NCBI GenBank assembly: GCA_023264315.1
Contig: JALQST010000188.1
Coordinates: forward strand, 1 to 6,447
DNA: 6,447 nucleotides
Direction: 5' to 3'
Source of the DNA: Nodosilinea sp. BSH.14
Lineage (GTDB): Bacteria; Cyanobacteriota; Cyanobacteriia; Phormidesmidales; Phormidesmidaceae
The number at the start of each line of letters is the position of its first letter. Positions within the stretch are counted from its first letter, which is position 1. The notes under the pieces were generated by a model. It did no database searches, was not told where the DNA came from, and saw nothing but the letters and a program-made list of their open reading frames with translations. This document shows, piece after piece, positions 1-5,817 of this stretch. The translations under genes were made by a program, and so were the position numbers.

Positions 1-370
1 TTTGGCGGGTTAGCCCATCGGCCCCGCCCTGGTGCCCACCGCAGAGGCTAATCACCTGGCGGCCCGTTTCTTCCACCACCACCACCGCCGGATCCGTGGC
101 CTTATCTTGCAATAGGGGGGCAATCAGCCGCACCACCGCCCCCGTGGCTAGGGCAAACACCAGGCTGCCATGGGTGGGCCAAAGCTGTTCCACCACGTCC
201 CGCAGCGGCCCATCGTAGGTGTGGATCCGGTGCGGCCCCTGGGCCAAATCCGCCGCCAGGGTTGCCGCCAGGGTGTTGGACACCCACAGCGTGGCCGGGA
301 GGGCCGCACAGATCGGCAGTAGAGTTTTGACGCCCGCAGGGGTGGTGGCAATGGCCGCAACGCTAGACAC
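1..370 (-). CDS. cbiG: Cobalamin biosynthesis protein CbiG, N-terminal part (partial; probably a CbiG-CobJ fusion)
   Basis: The frame reads from GTG at 370 off the left edge for 123 codons without a stop. An in-frame TAG at 400-398 lies upstream, and GGAGAGG (384-378) sits 7 nt before the GTG, which fixes the start. CbiG hydrolyses cobalt-precorrin-5A, opening the delta-lactone and releasing acetaldehyde in the anaerobic corrin-ring route in the cytoplasm. The diagnostic part is residues 77-123. It has a GAVVRLIAPLLQDK segment, then TDPAVVVV (92-99), then ISLCGGHQGGADGL (107-120). These match the conserved CbiG pattern of VR-IAPLL-DK, DPAVV and SGH-GGAN. Cyanobacteria often fuse CbiG to CobJ (precorrin-3B C17-methyltransferase); the rest of the gene lies outside the window, so this is inferred. 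Oddities: Asp118 where Asn is usual, and CGGH where SGH is usual. It is on the same strand as the hydrolase gene that ends 86 nt upstream, so cotranscription is possible. Confidence 0.85.
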   Translation of the reverse strand, partial: MSSVAAIATTPAGVKTLLPICAALPATLWVSNTLAATLAADLAQGPHRIHTYDGPLRDVVEQLWPTHGSLVFALATGAVVRLIAPLLQDKATDPAVVVVEETGRQVISLCGGHQGGADGLTRQ

Positions 371-456
371 AGGAAGCCCTCTCCAAAGCTTTTGATCCTA
401 GCATCCCGGCCCCTATCGTGCTGGCCCTGGCCGTCCGTTGCCAGCTAGCTTGGGGA

Positions 457-1332
457 TCAGAGGTGGTCTTGGAGATAGGCCGTCACGGCCTCGGGTCGCT
501 CTAGGTGGGGCAGCACCCCGGCGTCGGAGATCTCAATGACGGCTTTGACGGCTTGGGGATTGAGGCTGGCCAGACGGCGGGTAATGGCTGGGGGCGTGAA
601 GCGAGACTTTTCCCCCAGCAGGATATGGGTAGGAACCGTGAGTTGACCGATATAGCGCGATAGGTCAAAACTGATGGTGCCGTTGAGGGAGGCTAGGGCG
701 GCGTATTGGGCGTTGGGCTGTTGGGTGCAGGTGAGGTAGGCTTGCACCATGTCCTCGGTGATACGGCGGGGGTTGGCAAACAAGAAGGTGGACAAAAAGC
801 CCCGAACCGCCAACTCATTGGCGGCCCCCAGGCGATACAGCAGGATATCCACACCGGGGGTGCTGGCTAGGAGGGCCGGTAGACTGGCGCGATAGTCTCG
901 GCCAAAGTCTCCATTGCCAGCGGGCGACACCAGGAAGAGCCGCTGGAACAGGTCGGGCCGCTGGGTGGCCAGCCGGATGATGACTCCCGCCGTGAGGGAC
1001 GTGGCGATGACGGGGGCGGGCGGTGCCGCCAGGGCTTCGATTAGGTGGGTGATGACCTGGAAATAATCGTCCACCTGGTAGTTCCGCACGGGATGGGCCG
1101 ACAGCCCCCAGCCGATCAGGTCCGGGGCAATCACCCGGTGGCTCTGGCCAAAGGCGGCATAGACCCGAGACCACTCAAAGGCGGACGATCCACCGCCTAG
1201 GCTATGGAGAAACACCAGGGGCGGGCGGTTATCCTCGCCCGCCGCCGAGTGGGGATGGGTGTAGTAGGCCAGGACGCCGAGGGGCGTGGACAACACCCGC
1301 TGAACAAAACCGGGGGGCTGAAACTGAAGCAC
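457..1332 (-). CDS. Alpha/beta-hydrolase fold protein with degenerate catalytic motifs
   Basis: This is a 291-residue protein of normal length for a single-domain alpha/beta hydrolase, with no signal peptide. Fold landmarks are clear: VFLHSLGGGSSAFEW (40-54) is the oxyanion-hole strand and loop, APDLIGWGLS (69-78) follows strand 4, VIATSLTAG (108-116) is the nucleophile elbow around Ser112, and ILLGEKSRF (237-245) and AGVLPHLERPE (271-281) are the acid and histidine regions. The elbow is A-T-S-L-T instead of G-x-S-x-G. The usual acid Asp position is Ser243, and the usual catalytic His directly after the Gly is Val273. His276 could substitute only if displaced. It may be a non-catalytic or altered member of the fold, so no substrate is assigned. 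GTG at 1332 is chosen because no in-frame ATG, GTG or TTG lies between it and the upstream TGA (1416-1414); the ribosome site is weak. It lies 105 nt downstream of the tRNA-Ser gene on the same strand. Confidence 0.88.
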   Translation of the reverse strand: MLQFQPPGFVQRVLSTPLGVLAYYTHPHSAAGEDNRPPLVFLHSLGGGSSAFEWSRVYAAFGQSHRVIAPDLIGWGLSAHPVRNYQVDDYFQVITHLIEALAAPPAPVIATSLTAGVIIRLATQRPDLFQRLFLVSPAGNGDFGRDYRASLPALLASTPGVDILLYRLGAANELAVRGFLSTFLFANPRRITEDMVQAYLTCTQQPNAQYAALASLNGTISFDLSRYIGQLTVPTHILLGEKSRFTPPAITRRLASLNPQAVKAVIEISDAGVLPHLERPEAVTAYLQDHL

Positions 1333-1437
1333 AGGATCATCATCCGTAGACGACCATGGATTGACTGCGATGCCTTTAGGAACCGTCTGGCTAACCCAAG
1401 TCTTAGGAATAGGTCAACCTTGGGGCAATGTTGGGGA

Positions 1438-1524
1438 CGGAGAGAGAGGGATTCGAACCCTCGTTAGAGTCACCCCTAAACAGCATTTCCAGTGCTGCGC
1501 CTTCAACCGCTCGGCCATCTCTCC
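1438..1524 (-). tRNA. tRNA-Ser (anticodon GGA)
   Basis: An 87-nt class II tRNA. The acceptor arms GGAGAGA (1524-1518) and TCTCTCC (1445-1439) pair fully, with discriminator G at 1438. The anticodon stem-loop reads CAGCA-CTGGAAA-TGCTG, giving anticodon GGA, which decodes UCC and UCU. A long variable arm typical of serine tRNAs follows, then the T arm GAGGG-TTCGAAT-CCCTC. The 3' CCA is not encoded, so it must be added after transcription. I see no convincing terminator downstream and no strong promoter upstream. Confidence 0.97.
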
Positions 1525-1663
1525 AGGGTGTGGGATAGCATTTGGCTACCGGGTTGTTATCGTAGCAAAAAAACGTCCCCAAAAGCCACAATTTGTTTTG
1601 GAAGGAATTTTTCATGAGATCATAGGGGCACTCACAACTACTGATTCCGTGTTTCATCGGCAT

Positions 1664-2032
1664 ATGGCCCCTACCCACACCGTCATCGTTCACCATCGCG
1701 GCACCCACCAGACCTACCAGTTTCAGGTGCCCGAAGACCGCTATATCCTGCATACCGCCGAAAGCCAGGGCGTAGACCTGCCCTTCTCCTGCCGCAATGG
1801 AGCCTGTACCACCTGCGCCGTGCGGGTGCTAGAGGGCGACCTCGTGCAGCCCGAGGCCATGGGGTTGTCCCCCGATCTGCGCGACCAGGGCTATGCGCTG
1901 CTCTGTGTCAGCTATGCCCGCAGTGACCTGCGCGTGGAAACCCAGGACGAAGACGAGGTCTACGAACTTCAGTTTGGCCGCTACTTCGGTAAGGGCAAGG
2001 TGCGCTTCGGCCTGCCCCTCGAAGATGATTAG
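1664..2032 (+). CDS. [2Fe-2S] ferredoxin with C-terminal extension, FdC2-like
   Basis: A 122-residue soluble plant-type ferredoxin, a one-electron carrier. The cluster ligands are Cys43, Cys48, Cys51 and Cys81 in the pattern C-x4-C-x2-C ... C (SCRNGACTTC, then LLCVS). The acidic surface after the cluster (ETQDEDEVY, 92-100) would suit partner docking. Photosynthetic ferredoxins end soon after the last Cys region. This protein continues with a tail, VYELQFGRYFGKG (99-111) and onwards, that resembles the extension of the plant chloroplast ferredoxin FdC2, which has been linked to chlorophyll biosynthesis. That resemblance is from memory. ATG at 1664 is chosen because the ferredoxin fold begins soon after it. 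GTG at 1649 is an alternative, and neither has a clear Shine-Dalgarno sequence. The gene diverges from tRNA-Ser and overlaps the oxygenase gene by 4 bp at its 3' end. Confidence 0.92.
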   Translation: MAPTHTVIVHHRGTHQTYQFQVPEDRYILHTAESQGVDLPFSCRNGACTTCAVRVLEGDLVQPEAMGLSPDLRDQGYALLCVSYARSDLRVETQDEDEVYELQFGRYFGKGKVRFGLPLEDD

Positions 2033-3030
2033 GCGACGTTCCCGGCTTTGATCAGGGCCGCTAACTGGCGACGCATGACAATTCCCGGCTGATCCGAGGG
2101 CATATGTTGCTCCGCCGCCACGTCCACAGGAGTATCGTAGTCCGTGGATTCTAGCACCCGTTTATCTTCATCCACCACCTGGCGATCAAAGGCGATGATG
2201 GCATCGGTGCTGGCGTCGGCTTCGCTGTCGTTGCGAACGCAGAACTGCACAATCTGAGAGGTGCGATCACTGATGGGGGTAGCGGCGGTAAAAATCAGGT
2301 GCATTAACCCATTGGGGTAGGTGATCTTCAGGGTGCGACTGAAGGGCACATACCAAGTCGATTCCACCTCCCGCACCGTGAGGCTGTTGGGAAGGTTGAG
2401 GATTTTCTGCTGGATGGGCGGGTTGACCACGGGCACGGTAGCGTAGACCTTGAGGCCCAGTTCCTGGGGCACAATCTCAGATTTGGCGGGCTTGGGCTGT
2501 TCCGTCACCCCAAAGGAGGCCGCATGGACAATGCTGAAATGGGCATTGTCAAAGGAATTTTCCATCACCCGTAGGCCGCTACAGTGCCAGGGTTCGTAGA
2601 ACTGGGGAATGAGACGATTGTGGGGATCCTCCGCTTCGGGAATATCCGGCAGGGGCTGGAGGGGATCCTGGGCCAAACACACCCAAACATAGCCGTAGCG
2701 ATCCTGGCACGGAAACGCCTCGACTCGGTAGGTGTTGGGAAGGGTGGCTTCGGGGCCAAGTTGGGGAACGAGGGTACAGCGGCCCTGGCGATCATAGGCC
2801 CAACCGTGGTAGGGACAGCGGAGGCAGCCGTTTTGCACCACCCCCATGGACAATTGGGCCGAACGGTGGCAACAGCGATCCCTTAGGGCGGCGGGTTTTC
2901 CGTCTGCGCTGAGCCACAGCACCAAGGGCTGGCCCAACAGCGTAAAGGCCCGGGGGCCAGCGGCTAAATCGGCCATCGGCAGCACAGGATACCAAAAACG
3001 TTGGAATACCGAATGTTGCGTCACCAGCAT
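2029..3030 (-). CDS. Rieske [2Fe-2S] non-haem iron oxygenase (VanA / ring-hydroxylating type)
   Basis: This 333-residue protein has an N-terminal Rieske domain (about 5-120) and a catalytic domain (about 140-333). The Rieske cluster motif is Cys53-x-His55 with Cys72-x2-His75 (the CPYHGW box). The mononuclear iron site shows as ENSFDNAHFSIVH (157-169), giving His164 and His169 as ligands, with Asp161 in the electron-transfer bridge position. The C-terminal EDKRVLES ... DQPGIVMRRQL region fits VanA-like oxygenases. Such enzymes use O2 and two electrons from a ferredoxin or reductase to hydroxylate or demethylate ring compounds. The substrate cannot be read from sequence. Pheophorbide-type chemistry is possible, but I see no C-terminal CxxC or membrane segment like that of plant PaO/TIC55. 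The start ATG at 3030 has GGAGG (3042-3038) 7 nt upstream. It is the last gene of the minus-strand operon, 45 nt after the DUF92 gene, and its TAA overlaps the ferredoxin TAG. Confidence 0.92.
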   Translation of the reverse strand: MLVTQHSVFQRFWYPVLPMADLAAGPRAFTLLGQPLVLWLSADGKPAALRDRCCHRSAQLSMGVVQNGCLRCPYHGWAYDRQGRCTLVPQLGPEATLPNTYRVEAFPCQDRYGYVWVCLAQDPLQPLPDIPEAEDPHNRLIPQFYEPWHCSGLRVMENSFDNAHFSIVHAASFGVTEQPKPAKSEIVPQELGLKVYATVPVVNPPIQQKILNLPNSLTVREVESTWYVPFSRTLKITYPNGLMHLIFTAATPISDRTSQIVQFCVRNDSEADASTDAIIAFDRQVVDEDKRVLESTDYDTPVDVAAEQHMPSDQPGIVMRRQLAALIKAGNVA

Positions 3031-3037
3031 GGCATGG

Positions 3038-3042
3038 CCTCC
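3038..3042 (-). promoter_or_regulatory. Shine-Dalgarno site GGAGG for the Rieske oxygenase
   Basis: A perfect GGAGG lies 7 nt before ATG 3030. It decides between two close ATGs: the one at 3035-3033 is out of frame and too near the site, so 3030 is the start. Confidence 0.7.
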
Positions 3043-3075
3043 ACAGTCTGAGATGGTGTTGTTGATGGCTTTCGA

Positions 3076-3858
3076 TCACCGCAGCCAGAGATAGCCGAGG
3101 GCGAGGGCGAGCATGGCTCCGATGGCAGTGTTGATGATGTTGACCAGTTCGTTGGTGAGCCAGGGAATTTGGGTTTGCAGCGTTGCGCCAATGACGCTTT
3201 CGAGGTTGGTGGCGATGAAGGCGGCGACGAGGCACACCCCCATTCCCCAAGCCGGAATGAGCCCGATGCCCCAGCCGACCAGGGCAATGGCCAGACTGCC
3301 GCCCAGCCCCGCCAGGGTGCCCTCTAGGCTAACCGCTCCCTCGGTGCCGGGGGGCACGGGCTGGAGGGTGGTAATCAAAAAGGTGCGCTGGCCGTAGGCT
3401 TTTCCCACTTCGCTGGCGGTGGTATCGGCCAGTTTGGTACTAAAGCTACTGACGTAGGCCAGGGCCAATAGGGCGGGCCAGGGGGCAGGTTCCCCCGCTG
3501 GAAACCCCGCCGACAGCGCCACCAGGGCCAGGGCACAGAGGGCACCCACCAGGGCCGAGCCCCAGACATTTTCTGGGCCTCGCACCCCCGATCGCCCTTC
3601 GGCAATGCCCGCCGCCAACTTGCGAGCCATGCCCACCCGCGTCACCGCCGACCCCAGCAGGAAGTAGACCATGACCACGGCATAGCCCCGCCAGCCCAAG
3701 GCTCCCCACACCAGTACCCCTAGCGCCCAGGCATGTAGGTATCCCGCCGGGGTAAGTAATTTTTTGGGCAGTCCCCAGGCGAGCCCCAGCAGCACCGTAT
3801 TCAACATCACACCCACCCCCCACGGGGAGAGGGCCATTAGCCCAATCGGTAACGCCAT
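3076..3858 (-). CDS. DUF92 / TIGR00297 membrane protein, VTE6-like (phytyl-phosphate kinase family)
   Basis: A 260-residue, strongly hydrophobic integral membrane protein with about six segments, near residues 13-30, 42-70, 99-118, 126-140, 183-213 and 238-257. Conserved family signatures are GSAVTRVG (69-76), KLADTTASEVGKAYG (142-156), EGAVSLEGT (173-181), TNLESVIGA (217-225) and TNELVNIINTAIGA (235-248). The characterised plant member, VTE6, phosphorylates phytyl phosphate to phytyl diphosphate, recycling chlorophyll-derived phytol into tocopherol and phylloquinone; cyanobacterial homologues are assumed to do the same. The activity here is inferred from family membership. The start ATG at 3858 has AAGGA 6 nt upstream, overlapping the stop codon of the anti-sigma gene. 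It sits third in the pepP operon, just before the Rieske oxygenase. Confidence 0.87.
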   Translation of the reverse strand: MALPIGLMALSPWGVGVMLNTVLLGLAWGLPKKLLTPAGYLHAWALGVLVWGALGWRGYAVVMVYFLLGSAVTRVGMARKLAAGIAEGRSGVRGPENVWGSALVGALCALALVALSAGFPAGEPAPWPALLALAYVSSFSTKLADTTASEVGKAYGQRTFLITTLQPVPPGTEGAVSLEGTLAGLGGSLAIALVGWGIGLIPAWGMGVCLVAAFIATNLESVIGATLQTQIPWLTNELVNIINTAIGAMLALALGYLWLR

Positions 3859-3864
3859 GGCTTG

Positions 3865-3869
3865 TCCTT
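3865..3869 (-). promoter_or_regulatory. Shine-Dalgarno AAGGA of the DUF92 gene, overlapping the upstream stop codon
   Basis: The minus strand reads TAAGGA. TAA (3870-3868) ends the anti-sigma gene and AAGGA starts inside it, 6 nt before ATG 3858. This arrangement favours termination-reinitiation and supports both the start choice and co-transcription. Confidence 0.65.
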
Positions 3870-4374
3870 AGGCATAGGTCTTGTGTAGATGGAGGCAGTT
3901 GCCTCGATCCGTGGGACAGTAGCTGAGGTGATCGGCCACCAGGTACATAATTTTTAGGCCCCGACCGCCTTCATCGTGGGGGCTGTGGGTATGCAGCTTA
4001 GTTTTGAGGACGGCACTAAGGTCAAACCCTGGCCCCTGATCCCAAATTCGGATATCGATGGTGTGGCTGGAAATGCTCACCTCAATGGTGACGGGGGTAG
4101 TTTTGGGGAGCCCCACGTGGGCATGGCGAACAGCGTTGGTGAAGCCTTCAATCAGAGCCAACTGGCACTGCAACCAGAGGGAATGGGGGATCGGCGCGGA
4201 TTGAAATTGGTCAAACCACAACACCACCGATTGGAGGGCCGTAGGATCGGTGCCGGTTTGGATCTGGCTGGTTTGTTGGTAGCTCACGTTGGCTCTGAGT
4301 GCTGCCACGTCTTCTTGCATAATAGGCCCAACTTTCATTCGGAAATCACCACACCCTAACGAGAGTTTAATCAC
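3868..4374 (-). CDS. RsbW-like anti-sigma regulatory factor / serine kinase (HATPase_c_2)
   Basis: A 168-residue cytoplasmic protein with a GHKL-type ATP-binding fold (about 45-168). The N box is EGFTNAVRHAH (76-86), with Glu76 and Asn80 for Mg-ATP. The G1 box is DQGPGFD (112-118). The G2 box is DEGGRGLKIM (134-143). RsbW/SpoIIAB-type proteins either bind a sigma factor or phosphorylate a serine on an anti-sigma-antagonist (STAS) partner; neither partner is in the window. The start is taken as GTG 4374, directly after the pepP TGA, because GGAG (4384-4381) is well spaced for it. ATG at 4338 or 4320 are alternatives that would remove 12 or 18 residues lying outside the fold, and both have weaker ribosome sites. 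Translation is probably coupled to pepP, which would tie its dose to that gene. Confidence 0.85.
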   Translation of the reverse strand: MIKLSLGCGDFRMKVGPIMQEDVAALRANVSYQQTSQIQTGTDPTALQSVVLWFDQFQSAPIPHSLWLQCQLALIEGFTNAVRHAHVGLPKTTPVTIEVSISSHTIDIRIWDQGPGFDLSAVLKTKLHTHSPHDEGGRGLKIMYLVADHLSYCPTDRGNCLHLHKTYA

Positions 4375-5685
4375 TCAACGCTCCATCGCGTCTAAAGACT
4401 TGGGAACAGCGGCTGTGAGCACCTCGTGGCCAAGCTCCGTGATCAACACATCGTCTTCAATGCGAATGCCAATGCCGCGCCAACGATCCTCGATCTGGGG
4501 TTGCCCCTCGGTGGGCTCATAGTAGGGGGAAATGTAAATCCCTGGCTCCACCGTTACCACGTTGCCCACCTCAAAGGGTTTCCAGGTTTTGTCGGGGTTG
4601 CGGAGAATGCCCGCATCATGAACATCCAGCCCCAGGAAATGCCCGGTACCGTGCATAAAGAACGCCTTGTGTTTCTTTTCTTCGATCAAGGTATCCACGG
4701 ATCCAGCCAGTAGACCCAGTTCCACCATGCCCTCGGTGAGGGTGCGGGTGGCGGCGTCGTGGAAGGCATTAAAGGGAGCCCCGGGTTTGACGGCCTCAAT
4801 GGCCTTGATCTGGGCCTCTAGGACTAGTTCGTACAAAATCCGCTGCTCTGGGCTGAACTGGCCCCCCACGGGAAAGGTGCGGGTGATGTCGGCATTGTAG
4901 TAGTCGTAGGCACAGCCCGCGTCGATCAACAGCAAATCCCCAGACTGCATTTGGCGGTTGTTTTCCACGTAGTGGAGGATGCAGGCGTTGTCGCCAGAGG
5001 CCACGATGGAGGGATAGGCTGGCCCCATCGCCCCCTCCAGGCGAAAAATGTGCTCCATTTCCGCCTGAATTTCGTACTCGTAGCGACCGGGGGCCGTAAT
5101 CTCGCGAGCGTGGTTGTGGGCCTTGGCGGCAATGGCAATGGCCCGCCGCAGCCGCTCCAGTTCCTCGGCATCCTTCACCCGGCGCAGAGTTTGCATCAGC
5201 AGACCAGCATCCTCAATGGCCACGGGGCCGGTGCCGCGCTTGTGGTAGGTGGCCAATAGCCGCTGCCACTGCTTCAAAATCGTGGTGTTGAGGGATTGAT
5301 CATGGCCAAAGTGGTAGTAGAGCCGATCCGCCTTTTCCAAATACTTGGGCAGGCGTTCCCCCAGTTCGGCGATGGGGTAGACCTCATCGGCCCCATAGCG
5401 CTCCTTGGTTTGATCGACACCGACCCGATAGCCCGACCAGATTTCCTTCTCCAGATCCTTGGGCCGCACAAACAACACAAAGCGGTGTTCCTCGTGGTGG
5501 GGAGCCAGCACCGCCACGGCCTCCGGTTCGTTAAACCCCGTCAGGTAGTAAAAATTGCTGTCTTGGCGAAAGGGATGATCCACATCGTTGTGCATCACCG
5601 CCGTGGGCGCACTGGCAAACACCGCTGTGCCGCCCCCAATCAACGCCATGACACGCTGGCGGCGCTGGGCATAGACGTTAACCAT
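4375..5685 (-). CDS. pepP: Xaa-Pro aminopeptidase (aminopeptidase P, M24B)
   Basis: The protein is 436 residues from ATG 5685, the usual length for bacterial aminopeptidase P, which removes an N-terminal residue preceding proline. An N-terminal creatinase-like domain (about 1-165) carries DSNFYYLTGF (42-51). The C-terminal pita-bread metalloprotease domain follows. Dinuclear metal ligands are visible: Asp255 (LLIDAG) and Asp266 (NADITRTFP), His349 (MHGTGHFLG), Glu380 (TVEPGIY) and Glu410 (RIEDD). His345 in MHG and His356 in LDVHD are also kept, so the enzyme looks fully active. The frame is open to a GTG at 5712, but those 9 extra residues are encoded by the 14-bp repeats, and the family start fits ATG 5685. 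It is the first gene of the probable operon; its stop abuts the anti-sigma GTG. An AGGTG from the repeat, 10 nt upstream, is the only ribosome-site-like sequence. Confidence 0.93.
   Translation of the reverse strand: MVNVYAQRRQRVMALIGGGTAVFASAPTAVMHNDVDHPFRQDSNFYYLTGFNEPEAVAVLAPHHEEHRFVLFVRPKDLEKEIWSGYRVGVDQTKERYGADEVYPIAELGERLPKYLEKADRLYYHFGHDQSLNTTILKQWQRLLATYHKRGTGPVAIEDAGLLMQTLRRVKDAEELERLRRAIAIAAKAHNHAREITAPGRYEYEIQAEMEHIFRLEGAMGPAYPSIVASGDNACILHYVENNRQMQSGDLLLIDAGCAYDYYNADITRTFPVGGQFSPEQRILYELVLEAQIKAIEAVKPGAPFNAFHDAATRTLTEGMVELGLLAGSVDTLIEEKKHKAFFMHGTGHFLGLDVHDAGILRNPDKTWKPFEVGNVVTVEPGIYISPYYEPTEGQPQIEDRWRGIGIRIEDDVLITELGHEVLTAAVPKSLDAMER
4381..4384 (-). promoter_or_regulatory. Shine-Dalgarno GGAG inside pepP serving the anti-sigma GTG start
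   Basis: GGAG lies within the last codons of pepP, 6 nt before GTG 4374. The minus strand reads TGAGTG across the pepP stop and the anti-sigma start with no spacer. This is the reason for preferring GTG 4374 over the downstream ATGs. Confidence 0.55.
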
Positions 5686-5691
5686 AAAAAC

Positions 5692-5720
5692 TCTGCACCT
5701 ACAATTCTGCACCTACAATT
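5692..5720. repeat. Perfect 14-bp tandem repeat, two copies, in the pepP leader
   Basis: The unit CTGCACCTACAATT occurs at 5693-5706 and again at 5707-5720 with no mismatch; one further T on the left also matches. On the minus strand each copy supplies AGGTG, and together they make a short in-frame GTG-started extension of pepP. It lies between the candidate promoter and the pepP ATG, so it is transcribed leader. It could be a recent duplication, a regulator half-site pair, or chance slippage. Confidence 0.85.
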
Positions 5721-5738
5721 TTGAACCGCATGGATGAA

Positions 5739-5766
5739 CTTATATATAGCGCAATCCCACAGCCAA
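5739..5766 (-). promoter_or_regulatory. Candidate sigma-70-type promoter for the pepP operon
   Basis: On the minus strand TTGGCT (5766-5761) is separated by 16 nt from TATAAG (5744-5739), the end of a TATATATAAG stretch that stands out as AT-rich in a GC-rich window. It precedes the pepP ATG by about 55 nt. The -35 box overlaps one arm of a small inverted repeat. No start-site evidence exists here, so this is a motif-based guess. Confidence 0.4.
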
Positions 5767-5780
5767 GGCCGCCCTTGGTT
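5761..5780. other. Small inverted repeat between the parA remnant and pepP
   Basis: CCAAGG (5763-5768) and CCTTGG (5773-5778) form a 6-bp stem with a 4-nt CCGC loop, extendable by a G-T and an A-T pair to 5761-5780. There is no U-run on the minus strand after it, so it is not a standard terminator for the parA remnant. It overlaps the predicted -35 box and could be an operator or chance. Confidence 0.35.
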
Positions 5781-5817
5781 TCGGGGGCCGTCGTCCTAGA
5801 CCCCATTGGATTTGGGA

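Noticed and set aside
441..453. Imperfect palindrome around AGCTAGCT between the hydrolase and cbiG genes
   Set aside because: It is too short to separate from chance, with no second copy and no promoter elements nearby.
1395..1424. Inverted repeat CCCAAG / CTTGGG downstream of the tRNA as a terminator
   Set aside because: The stem is only 6 bp with an 18-nt loop and no U-run follows.
2584..2886. Open frame of about 100 codons on the plus strand inside the Rieske oxygenase gene
   Set aside because: It is antisense to a clearly conserved protein, shows no domain and has no ribosome site; high GC content makes such shadow frames common here.
3584..3600. HIP1-like octamer (GCGATCGC) inside the DUF92 gene
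   Set aside because: The sequence here is CCGATCGC, one mismatch from HIP1, and I found no exact copy in the window.
5296..5724. Open plus-strand frame of about 142 codons opposite pepP
   Set aside because: It mirrors the codon pattern of pepP, whose metal ligands are intact; the plus-strand translation has no recognisable family.
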